Below are positions 33,778-43,249 of a stretch of DNA of 64,000 nt, in pieces (position 1 is the first letter of the stretch; the number at the start of each line of letters is the position of its first letter). This DNA comes from Protopterus annectens (Eukaryota > Chordata > Ceratodontiformes > Protopteridae). The notes below the pieces were generated by a model that was given only the letters and a program-made list of their open reading frames with translations, did not search any database and was not told the origin of the DNA. The position numbers and the translations under genes were made by a program. The stretch spans positions 225,239,111-225,303,110 of the forward strand of contig NC_056740.1 in NCBI RefSeq assembly GCF_019279795.1, read 5' to 3'.

Positions 33778-34121
33778 ATGCCAATGGCCACATATTTGGC
33801 CATTGGCATGCTAAATGAAACATATGCACCCTTTATTTGGAGCTGACATAGCTCCATTGTCGATTTTGCAGAAATGTACTCAGTTGTCAGCTGAGTACAT
33901 TTCTGCAGCTAACACGTCCGTTACACGGACTGGTTTAGGCTTCTTGGATCGCTCAAATACCTCATTTGCATATCTTTGAGCTGCATATGAGGTATTGAGC
34001 ATTTCCACGCCCAGTCCATGTAAGAGACGTGTTAGCTGTCTCTTACACGGAGGTTTGGGCTGTTCCTGGATCGGGAGGCTTACACGGAGGCTTACACTAC
34101 TCTTAAACTCCGTGTAAGCCT
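33778..34121. repeat. Chain of seven perfect or near-perfect hairpins
   Basis: Arms in order: 33778-33790/33797-33809 (13 bp), 33839-33844/33850-33855 (6 bp), 33867-33883/33891-33907 (17 bp), 33916-33920/33926-33930 (5 bp), 33951-33965/33987-34000 (14 of 15), 34019-34028/34038-34047 (10 bp), 34076-34089/34108-34121 (14 bp). The hairpins do not share one sequence. The motif TTACACGGA recurs in or next to several of them. I do not know the family. Confidence 0.85.
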
Positions 34122-34137
34122 TCATGAATTCTGCCCG

Positions 34138-34139
<2 letters not shown>

Positions 34140-34190
<51 letters not shown>
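34140..34190. repeat. GT microsatellite
   Basis: About 25 GT units, directly after the hairpin chain. Confidence 0.97.
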
Positions 34191-34198
<8 letters not shown>

Positions 34199-35110
34199 AT
34201 GCTAAACAACCACTCTCAGCATAATAGTGGCACAATGAGAATGTTGTAAACTGGAAATAAGGACTGGATTTGTCTGGATTAGTCTAGTATAACAAAAACA
34301 GTATTTCTGAAAGCATCATCATTATTATATATATGGCATAAACATTTTCAGAACCTCTGGCTTTAGAAACTGTGTCACAAAATCACTTTTCAGAGTACTA
34401 TAGGGACATAATCATATTCCAGTCAGATGCAGACAAATTACTAGAACATGAATACAGTGGGTGTAAATTTTCCATAGTCAATTAAGAAGACTTGTATATA
34501 TTTTTTTTGTTTTAGTTTTTTGTTAACTAGAAGAAGGGAAGAAAAACCTGAAATAATGAAAATGCAATGGGAAAGTTTGACATAGTAGTTATCTTTAGAT
34601 ATTATGTTAGTTAGGGAGTGAAAATGAGGAATTATGAATAAAACCCTGTGATAGATCATGTGAAAAATGTTAAAGGAAATACTACAATGGGACATTATAC
34701 CCCAGAAATAATAATCCTAGATTGATATGCAGAAAAGACTGAGCCTGTTAAATAAGATGGGTTTGCCAGAGCTTGTTTGTATAGCATGGATGATTTCTTC
34801 CAGAAATTAAAAATAGGAATGAATCAGTAGCACAAACTAACAGAAAACTAGAAACACAAGAATACTTCTTTGCTGTAGTGCACTTTAGTCCAAAAATTAT
34901 GAGATACAGGGCAGGAAAATATACAGGAGGATGCATGGCAAATGACTTAAGGCTTAGAAAAATATGAGTTTTAGAATTCAAAACACAGTGAGTATAATTA
35001 AGGTTATTGTAGTGACTGGAGTATGTGCATTTTATCTACATCATAGATAAAGAAGTCTGCAGAAACATGAAAAAAATGAAACTACAAAAATGAGTGCATA
35101 TGAAGAGTTT
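34191..35110. other. AT-rich DNA, nothing recognised
   Basis: No gene, repeat boundary or structured element seen. Confidence 0.5.
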
Positions 35111-35111
35111 A

Positions 35112-35942
35112 CTGGAAAAGCTCACTGAGACTCTACCCAGCTTGCTGTGAGGGAAAGGTTAGTTTGCTTTTGATTTCTTGTATTTTGTATTACTTTATTG
35201 CCTTCTTCTATTTTGTATACTGTGATTTGTTTTATTTACACCGTGTGTTACTTGTATTCTGCTTTGAATTCCATATTAAAACTTGTAAAGAGACCACAGC
35301 TGTGTCTCTTGTGAGTCACACATTAAAAGAGGTCAATTAAGGAGTCACACAGAAGTCAGAACAGGTCAGTTAAGGTTAATTATTTGTGAACTGTGGTGTG
35401 GAGCTAGGAACTAAACTTTGTATTTAAGGGGTAAAATAAAACATTTCAAAGCTTTACTGTAAAAGCTCACCAAGACTCTAACACAACTTGCTGTGAGGGA
35501 AAGGTTAGTTTTCATTTGATTTATTGTATTTTGTATTACAGTAGACTCCCTCTTATCCAGCCTCTCTTTAACCAGCCTCCTCTTTAACCGAGTATCATAT
35601 TTTTGCTGTAGCCCTAGCAAAAGACAACAAAGAAGAACAACACTTCCACCTCCTCTGGGCTAAATAATGAGAGACATTTGGGTTTTGGACTTTGTATTCA
35701 TTAGAAAAATGCATACTAACACAAATCCTTTTATTCTAGCTGATGTATAACATATAAATACTATTTTGTATACTTTTTCAGATTGTTCAGCCTAAGATGG
35801 AGTCTACTGTACTTTATTGCATTTTTCTATTTTGTATACCGTGATTTGTTTTCTTTACACTGCCTTTTGCTTGTATTCTGCTTTGAATTGCCTGTTAAAA
35901 CTTGTAAAGAGACCACAGCTGTGCCTTTTGCGAGTCACACTG
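35112..35942. repeat. Tandem duplication, second unit interrupted by a MITE
   Basis: Unit 1 is about 35112-35330. Unit 2 is about 35455-35538 plus 35812-35942. Shared segments include GCTGTGAGGGAAAGGTTAGT, TATTCTGCTTTGAATT and GAGACCACAGCTGTG. Units are about 85-90% identical by eye. Confidence 0.85.
35539..35809. mobile_element. Pogo/Tigger-like MITE (271 bp) with TA target site
   Basis: Terminal inverted repeats begin CAGTAGACTCC (35539) and end GGAGTCTACTG (35809), flanked by TA on both sides. The other duplicate unit at 35190 keeps the empty site TTGTATTACTTTATTGC, which proves the insertion and its exact ends. No coding frame, so mobilised in trans by a Tc1/mariner-superfamily (pogo-type) transposase. 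Confidence 0.85.
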
Positions 35943-37044
35943 AATTTTTCCTACCCTCCCTCCCTATTGCTGTTGTGTTCTTAAACCTTTCTAGTTGCCT
36001 GCCCTTTATGTTAATTTGACCACATATCTCCTTCCCTGTACCCTTTCACTGTCTGTTGTAAGGACAAAATTATCATTTTGTGAAATCACTCCCATTCAAC
36101 TGCTTACATGTATTGGCCATCCCACTATATTCAATTGAGACAGAAAAAAAAGTGCCCAACCTCTTTCAATCTATCTTGCTCTTTTAAAATAAGTGGTTCT
36201 TTACTCAGACAGCTGAAACTTTAGTTACCCCCTTTTCATATCTAACTGCTTAGTGTACACTGCAATGTTTATAATATTAACCCATTTTTTTATCTTACCT
36301 TTAAACATCTATTGCAAGACCACCAGTTATTAAAGAGCCCACATTTTGCCTCTCAGTAGTCATCTTGTGATTAGTGCTTCTGTTTTCTCCTTGCGAGAGA
36401 AGGAGCACAGGGACATTATTTCCTGGAGACTGCTGATCACCAAAAAGTCTAATAACTGCTTCATAGGTGACAGCTTGGAATTTGCGCTTATATTCTGTCC
36501 TGGTGAGAGAAGGAGCAGTGTGCATTGATTCCTGACTGTTTCTGGTTGGACAGTGAGTGTCTGTGCCTAATGGTACTAATTGGTCTGGTTGCTATTAAAG
36601 GCATCTACCAGGAAAAGGCTACAACTAGCCTACAGACCCTTGGAGCATCTGGGATAATACAGTGGATAACAAAACAGGCTGTGGCCTGCTTCTAATCTTG
36701 GGATTGGGGCTAATGTTTTGCTTCTGGTGAGAGAAGAAGCAAAGGAGCATTGTATCTCAGCAGAGTAAAGCTGTGGTGAGACCAGCACTAGCAGTAGCCG
36801 AGCAGTAGCCATTCATGCGGCTCCCCTTTTTTCATCATTCTTGACAAGCTAACTCTTTGTTTTCAGTAAATACTGCTTGATTTGTTTCTAACTTCAGAAT
36901 ATCTGCCTAAATACTTCATCCTTAAATTTTCAGGGTCTACTTATTAGTTTCCCCTCAATTGTTTCACTGTGCTCTGTACAGTCTCAGACACTTTGAGTTA
37001 CATTTTTTCTATAAAAGCACAATTGAAATTTCTCCAGTACCTAG
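35943..37044. other. Unrecognised DNA with a threefold short motif
   Basis: GAGAGAAGGAGCA-like sequence occurs at 36394, 36504 and 36728 in similar surroundings, suggesting an old irregular repeat. No gene seen. The last part may be the 5' leader of CR1 copy L. Confidence 0.45.
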
Positions 37045-38290
37045 TTGCAAACAGGACAACTAGTCTGCAGTGACAAGCACTGTCCCCAGATTTCCAAACC
37101 ATATACTTCTGACATTGCTTTATATGCTCACTCCAGCTATCTAATCAATAAAAAAGGTTCTGTTGCCATGGATGTGAACTTTCCCACTGTCTCCTTTACC
37201 AACTTGGTGGATATGGGCATCCTGAGGCAATATAAAAATTCCCTCATGTTTACTGACAACCAGTTAATTCTCAAACAAACTGATATGGCATGTGAAAGAT
37301 GTATTTACACAATGTCACTGGAGGCAAATATCTTACATAAAAGTATTCCTAATGTCAATAAGGTTGTCAGTAGTACACATGCTGCACCCATCACACACAA
37401 TTCAAAGCAGATGGGATCTGTACTGATCCCCGACGTCACTTTCTGCCGAAACAGAAATCAACAAACATACTTAACCAAAAGTGCTGTACACCGAAGCAGC
37501 ACTTTTGGATAAATATGCTCATTGTGCAGGTCGCACTAAGGTGGAGATAAGGGAAAATTCCCTTTTCCCCACTGTAGTGCGACCTTGGAGTGAGAATATT
37601 AAAGTAGGGGGGTGTGGGCGGCACAGCCCCCCACATGAGGGGTGTCATAAAAGTAGATTTGTTTATTTTTTTTTTGCAACACACTTTAACTGAAATGCTT
37701 TTTCGGTGAAAGCGCTTTCATTGAAGTGTGTTCGGTTATTGTGGATTCGGGATGTTGAAGTTTCATTCAACAGTCCCAGATCCAAGAAGACATATAGACC
37801 CACATATGTTGAAGCACTTAAAATGTAACCTTCCTGAACCCAAAGACCTTCTAGACAAAGTACACATAACAAATACTATCAGCAGCCTCAAATGCACTCT
37901 TTCAAAACAACACCCACATCAACACATAGAGCCACCTCTCATAGAGCCTCTACCTCTAAGCTCATAAGGCAAGCCACCACACAATCCAATATTCTAGTCA
38001 TTGGGGACTCCATCGTGAGACACACTGATGTCCCTCTCAATAGAATGAGTAAGAAGAAAGTCACAGTCATTTGCTTATCACGGGCTAGGATCTGCCACAT
38101 TACCCACACATTCAGGTCATTGGACCACAAGTACCAGTATGACTCAGTCATAGTCCATGTGGGAGTAAATGACCTCAGAGATATATCTCTAGACTATATG
38201 AAGACAGACATCATAGAGCTCTCAGAATGTGTGTCCCATGCTGGTATGAACTTAGCATTGAGCAGCATTTAACCTTCTCCAAGGATGATG
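37045..38290 (+). pseudogene. CR1 copy L ORF1 (zinc-finger-like region and SGNH esterase)
   Basis: N-terminal part LVDMGILRQYKNSLMFTDN followed by CERC (to about 37475), then the MITE, then the esterase: ILVIGDSIVRHTDVPLNRM (38000), SVIVHVGVNDLRD (38147) and, after a stop at 38270 and frame changes, RDGLHLSPLGFQILAK (38412-38460). The Ser, Gly-Asn and Asp-His blocks of an SGNH hydrolase are all recognisable. Several lesions; inactive. Confidence 0.8.
37466..37733. mobile_element. MITE in CR1 ORF1 with hairpin-bearing inverted ends
   Basis: The ends are imperfect inverted repeats of about 45 bp (AACATACTTAACCAAAAGTG at the left, its relative ending AAGTGTGTT at the right), and each end is itself a hairpin (CCAAAAGTGCTG/CAGCACTTTTGG at the left). 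Inside are a larger hairpin (GGTCGCACTA/TAGTGCGACC, 37529-37585) and a C-run core shared, on the opposite strand, with the elements at 53021 and 56298. Confidence 0.6.
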
Positions 38291-38475
38291 CCGCAATATG
38301 AATAAAAGACGCTTGACTTTAATAATTGGCTTAGTTTTTGGTGTCATTCTAAGGGGGTGCAATATTTGTCAGCTTGGAAGGAGATGGTCAACAGACCACA
38401 TTGCTTTGCCAGGGATGGTCTGCACCTCTCCCCTCTAGGCTTTCAAATATTAGCTAAAATATTGTCTCCCCCATA

Positions 38476-39640
38476 ATGCCTTTTTTAGGCAATGCCAAAC
38501 TGAAACTACTTCCAACAGAAAATCAAAACCAAGAAAATCTAAAGGTATTACTGCTCAGTGCTAGGAGTCTAAACAAAAAACTCCACTCCCTAGAAGCTCT
38601 CTTCACCCTAGAGAATGCTGATGTCTGTGTGGTCACTGAGACATGGTTTAAAGCCATGGAGAGCACACCAACAGTGAAAGGTTATAATGCCTTCCACACA
38701 TTTAGACCAGCTACTACACAGGCAAGGACTAAAGGTGGAGGTGTCTCTATTTACATCAAAACTAAACATGAGCTACTCCATGTTCAAATCACCATAGGCA
38801 GAATCCAATATCACTTCCTTGCCAACTATAGGTCCCCCACTTTGACCCAGGAAATGCATATCATGTATTTATGCTTATTAGAAACGCTAACCATCCAACC
38901 CAATACCATATATATGGCCAACTTTAATCAGCCAACTATTAACTGACAATCCTATACGACACCAAACATACAGGTGCAGAGATTCCTAGATTTTGTAAAC
39001 ACAAACTCCATGAATCAGATAGTCAATACACCAACCAGGGGTGCAGCCATACTGGATCTGGTCCTCACTAATATCTCCTACTGTAATGTCTTCCCTGATA
39101 ATGTTAAACCACAAAATGGTCTCCTTTGAAGTAAAAATAAAACTTGGACCCCCAGCTAAACCTGTAACATTCAGGAACTACTCTAAGACTAACCTCCTGC
39201 TATTAAGTGATAACTTGGCAAAATGTCAAGCCTCCATAAACCCTGAGAACACTGCTGCCTATGCAGAACCTTTCACAGAAACCCTGTACAAGCATGTTAA
39301 TAACAGGAAGAAGTACAGAACTAACTTAAAAAACAAGCCACCCTGGTGGAATCACAAAATCAATAGACTGTATAACAGAAGGAAGAAAGACATGGCAAAA
39401 ATTAGGAGATGCAGCACCCAGAAGGATAAAATCACTCTCATCAAACTAAACAAACATCTTAGAGGACAAATGAAGTCTACTAAAGCCAAATTTCAGGTGA
39501 ATCTTGCCTCCCAGGCCAAGGACAACCACAAGGAATTCTTTAGCTATGCTCGCAATCTCAAAGGCAATACTCAATTGTGTGAAGAGCTCATTGTAAATGG
39601 AGCCACCTACACCAAGCCAGAAGATATAACAAACCTATAG
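38476..39640 (+). pseudogene. CR1 copy L endonuclease and linker
   Basis: APE-type endonuclease with LLSARSLNKKLHSLEAL, ADVCVVTETWF (catalytic Glu block), TKGGGVSIYI and LANYRSPTLTQE. Here the first half, missing in copies B, D and E, is present. After stops at about 38945 and 39090 come VSFEVK and a linker with PPWWNHKINRLYNRRKK and FFSYARNLKG. APE-type nucleases nick the target for reverse transcription. Confidence 0.85.
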
Positions 39641-39779
39641 GCCAATAAATTCAGCTCCAGATTTACTTCTTTCTCCCTAAACCTTCCCTCAGGAAATACC
39701 AACTAATATAACGCCTCCTGCTATCATTAGGGAACAAGTCTTTAATGCTCTCTCTAAGGCCAAGCACACTGCATCAATG

Positions 39780-39885
39780 GGTTCATAGGTTCATAGGTTC
39801 ATAGGTTAGTACTAGGCTAACTGCCCTTGTGAGCCCTTTTAAGCCTAGCCAATTATCCCTTGTGAGACTCAAACCCAGAAGGCCC
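39780..39885 (-). repeat. 5'-truncated SINE sharing the CR1 3' end
   Basis: On the minus strand: a B-box-like GGGTTTGAGTCTC, then a short body, the stem-loop CTAGGCTT...AGCCTAG (39813-39848 reversed) and three ATGAACCT octamers (39780-39805). It interrupts the RT sequence of CR1 copy L between ASMG and IPGCLLN. A tRNA-related promoter box joined to a CR1-type 3' end marks a SINE that uses CR1 RT. Confidence 0.75.
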
Positions 39886-41290
39886 AGGCAATATCCCAGG
39901 ATGCCTTCTAAATAGCATGACACATGACTTAAGGCCTCTGGAATTGATTTTTAACTATAGCCTCCAAACAAGCTTCATGCCACATGAATGGAGAACAGCA
40001 ACAGTCATCCCTCTGCACAAAGGTGGGCCATCTACAGACCCTGGAAACTACAGACCCATAAATTTCGCTAGTCTTATACGTAAAGCTATGGAAAGAATTA
40101 TCATGGAAATAATCAATAGTCATATAGTAAACCTCCAGACACTGGAACCAACCCAGTTTGGTTTTGCGAATGGCAGATCATACCTACTAAGCCTGGTGGA
40201 CCTCTTTGAGAATGTCACCAAAGAAATGGATGAGGGCAAAATGGTTCACACTGCCTACCTTGACCTGGCAAGGTATTACACACAATACCCTACTCAGGCA
40301 TTGCTGACAAACTCAAAAGGTTAGGTACAAAGTCATATGTCAGCCAGTGAATATCTAACTGGCTCACAGACAGGACACAGGAAGTTAGAACTGGGGAATT
40401 CACCTCTACAAACAGGCCAGTCACAAGTGGAGTCCCTCAGAGATCAGTCCTTGCACCGCTTCTTTTTGGCATTTACTTCTCTGATGTCAAGGTCAATGTC
40501 AGTGGTCTCTGGCTGAGTATATTTGCCGATGATTGCAAATTAGGAGCTGTCATTGAATCCCACACTGACACAAATGTTCTCCAGGAGAAGGTGACACAGA
40601 CAAACAACTGGTGTCAGAGCCATGGACTAAAACTAAATGCCAAGAAATGTATAATAGTATCCTTCGGGAAATCATCCACCCCTGGTAACTATCATATTGA
40701 CAACATACCCCTTAGAGCTGACACTATAGTCAGAGACTTAGGGACACACATAGATAGTAATCTAGATTTTGACCATCATGTGTTTACAGTAGTGAGGAAA
40801 TCATTCTATGTTTCTCATCTTATAAACAACGGTATGGCATCTAAGTCCAAGGAAGTCATTGTTCCACTGTATTTGGCATTCATCAGACCTATCATTGAGT
40901 ACAGTGCCCCCTTTGGTATGTACCTAACCAGGCATATATAACAATTGGAACACCCACAGAGGTTCCTCACTAAAAGAATACAGGGCTTAAATAAAATGTC
41001 CTACGCAGACTGCCTCAAGACTCTATCGCTGTATTCTGTCTCCTACAGACTTTTGAGGAGAGATCTATGCCTGACATATAGGGCATTGTCAGATCCCACT
41101 CTGATAGACTTCCTGCATATCCACAAAACAAACTGCACCAGAATTACCCATTCTAAAGACTTAAACCTTGCCTATGATATAAATAGGACCTGCTGGAGGG
41201 GCTCCCCATCCATGTGAAGTGAATTCTTCCCTAACCCAATTCAACTGCAACCTGGAAAATTGGATGGGGAACAGGAAACTCATTCCTAGT
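39886..41290 (+). pseudogene. CR1 copy L reverse transcriptase
   Basis: Motifs: HEWRTATVIPLHKGGPSTDPGN, IRKAMERIIMEIIN, TQFGFANGRSYLLSLVDLFE, AYLDLA, then a frameshift at about 40275, TSGVPQRSVLAPLLFGIYF, SIFADDCKLG (FADD kept), NNWCQSHGLKLNAKKCI and AFIRPIIEYSAPFGMYLTRH with a stop at 40939. The RT is complete in length but broken by at least four lesions. Confidence 0.85.
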
Positions 41291-41490
41291 TTGGCACCTG
41301 TATCTCTAATGGATACAGGCAACCTGTAAATGGTTCATCTCCCAGGCCCCAGCTTGTAAATGGTTCATCTCCTAAGCCCCTGCTTATAATTATCAAAGAT
41401 ATGAGAGCTTTTCAAAGATTTGGGATGCATAGCTAGGTGTAAAAAGGCCCTTGTGGTCATTAACCTAGTAAACACCCATGAACCTATAAA

Positions 41491-42050
41491 TATCCACATG
41501 TACAAGGCTTTTGAAACATTTAAAATAGTTAGACATGTTTTAAGTAGTAGTATCCCACCAGTTGGAAGAGTTAATGCTATTAAGTATGCAATTTTGTGCT
41601 AATTAATTGTCCAGATTTTTGTCCAGGTGCACTTATTTATCAAGAGCAACTGCACTGGCTGTCTGTGTCTGCAGTTTCCAGAGGTATGGATAGAAAAATA
41701 TTTGTATGGTTTCCTGATGCAATTTGCAAGAGAAGGCAATTAAGGTCTCTGTCTGAGGTAGCATTTTTCTTTGATGCTAGTACTGGAGTATGTTTAGCAA
41801 CATTTGAATTAAAGTTAAGACAGTACCTACTGTTTTGGTTCCTGGCCTGTTTTGTGGAACAGGGTATATGTTTGATTAAGGTATGATGAGTTTCAGGGGT
41901 TAGCATTTAGACATGTCCATGGTGACTACTATTTTATGTATATGTAAAATCAGTCCATACTTCGATGTGTGATCACTTGCTATTGATACTACCCAAGTTC
42001 ACATATCCTAGAAAAAAAAAAAACGTTACTGATATGAACAAAAATGAAAC
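41491..42050. other. Unrecognised DNA between CR1 L and PLE2
   Basis: A 96-codon frame at 41596-41886 is open but shows no known domain, and the opposite strand is open too. I do not call it a gene. Confidence 0.35.
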
Positions 42051-42147
42051 TGGTAAAAATAATGAAATACCAGTGTAGTCCAAAAAGTAAAAAACACAAC
42101 AACTTTAATCATTAAAATGAACTGTAAAAACTGTACAATTCCATCTG

Positions 42148-42197
42148 TAACTGACTAAGCACTTTCACCCAACAAAGGGAATCCTCAGAGTCAGTTA
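42148..42197 (-). ncRNA. Hammerhead-ribozyme-like motif of PLE2
   Basis: On the minus strand: CTGAGGA (42188 to 42182), helix II CCC/GGG with a loop, GAAA (42166 to 42163), minimal helix III GU/GC and UU at the predicted cleavage site. Helix I is nine perfect pairs (42189-42197 with 42148-42156), the strongest of the set. Confidence 0.6.
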
Positions 42198-42306
42198 AAT
42201 CTTAGTTATAGACACATATAAAGAAATTTGAATTGTTTATCACCAATGAAATGAGACCTCCAGTTAATGAATTAGTTAATTATTTACCTTAAACAACTGT
42301 TCACCT

Positions 42307-42525
42307 AATACGGACAGCACACGATAAGAGAGCTAAAACCACAAATTTATTCCACAATCAGAACTAGATGAACGTAAGCGCTTTCGGCAGGTTCAAATAA
42401 CCCGCCTTCTTCAGAGTCTGAAGAAGGCGGGTTATTTGAACCTGCCGAAAGCGCTTACGTTCATCTAGTTCTGATTGTGGAATAAATTTGTGGTTTTAGC
42501 TCTCTTATCGTGTGCTGTCCGTATT
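42307..42525. repeat. Perfect palindrome, 109-bp arms, one-base centre
   Basis: Arms 42307-42415 and 42417-42525 are exact reverse complements around G42416. Each arm holds a hammerhead-like core on its own strand: CTGAAGA (42418-42424 plus; 42414-42408 minus), an 8-bp helix II and CGAAAGCGCUU. Because the two copies meet at CTGAAGA, the natural 5' side of helix I is lost in both. Confidence 0.97.
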
Positions 42526-42559
42526 TTTTGCAGTTTTAGTCTGGTTTTGGTTCGTTTTA
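42310..42559 (+). mobile_element. 250-bp insertion with 15-bp target-site duplication
   Basis: AACTGTTCACCTAAT flanks it at 42295-42309 and 42560-42574. The insert is the palindrome plus a 34-bp tail (42526-42559). It looks like a fragment of a PLE terminal repeat that integrated together with an inverted copy of itself. Confidence 0.85.
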
Positions 42560-42593
42560 AACTGTTCACCTAATCCCAGGTATTTTAACCATT

Positions 42594-42596
<3 letters not shown>

Positions 42597-42663
<67 letters not shown>
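42597..42663. repeat. TA microsatellite
   Basis: About 33 TA units. Confidence 0.97.
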
Positions 42664-42669
<6 letters not shown>

Positions 42670-42854
42670 CAGTCACCAACTTGGTGCTTAAAATTAAGTA
42701 ACCAAGGAAAGTCCATAAATTTGAAATATACATTACGTAAATTTAAACTGTGTAAAAAGTGTGCATTTTCTTAGTAAGTACTTGTATTATACATATATAT
42801 ATTTCACAAGAAAAGTATATGTATATTGTTTTCTTAATAAGTTTATACATAAAT

Positions 42855-43237
42855 CATATCTCATTTTTGTAGAAATTCTAACTGCTGTTCTAAAGAATCT
42901 TACAATTTCACAGTTTTATAGAGACATTAAAAATAGAAAAGCAACAAATTCCTTATTCACCCATAGCCAAAAATGTGTAAGTTTTAACAAATTTATATTT
43001 TTTGTTATTGACAGGATTTACACTAAAGAATTTGGGGGTGATTACCAAAATATGTTAGAAGTAAAGGAGTGCTTATGGCAGATCAGACTTGATGCGAGTA
43101 CGTCACCTGGCATCAATGATGTAGTGTCTTTAACTTGTATTCTAAAACATTACTTTTTACTGTTATAAAATTATAAAACTGTGAAATTGCAAGATTCTTT
43201 AGAACAGCAGTTAGAATTTCTACGAAAATGAGATATG
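42855..43237. repeat. 66-bp inverted repeat around the PLE2 nuclease end
   Basis: Arms 42855-42920 and 43172-43237 match with two mismatches; spacer 251 bp. The right arm directly precedes the following LINE. Confidence 0.9.
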
Positions 43238-43249
43238 ATATATCATGCA

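Larger units (their letters stand above)
37045..41490 (+). mobile_element. CR1-type LINE copy L, older subfamily, nearly full length
   Basis: ORF1, full endonuclease, linker, RT and 3' end are all present in order. The 3' stem-loop (41433-41469) differs from that of the other copies but keeps the pairing, and the tail is a short ACCCATGAACCTATAA stretch (41473-41490). Two later insertions sit inside it: a MITE in ORF1 (37466-37733) and a SINE in ORF2 (39780-39885). Protein divergence from copies C, E and J is clear, so this is a separate subfamily. Confidence 0.9.
42051..43171 (+). mobile_element. Penelope-like element PLE2 (partial, rearranged)
   Basis: The left part (42051-42309) is a terminal repeat on the minus strand with a hammerhead-like motif. 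It is followed by a secondary insertion (42310-42559), a TA microsatellite and, on the plus strand, the end of a GIY-YIG nuclease (42922-43130). The latter reads FYRDIKNRKATNSLF, FIFFVIDRIYTKEFGGDY and IRLDASTSPGIND, homologous to the end of the PLE1 protein. Opposite orientations of the two parts repeat the head-to-head layout of PLE1. No target-site duplication found. Confidence 0.7.

Noticed and set aside
33880..34209. 109-codon minus-strand frame
   Set aside because: It runs across the GT microsatellite and the hairpin chain and shows no domain. Openness is explained by the repeat.
37681..37733. GAAAGCGCTT with flanking 9-bp arms, like a fifth hammerhead
   Set aside because: The upstream box reads CTGAAAT and not CUGANGA, and no proper helix II forms. 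It is better explained as the hairpin in the end of the MITE.
41596..41906. Open frames on both strands
   Set aside because: No domain and both strands are open; no second sign of coding.
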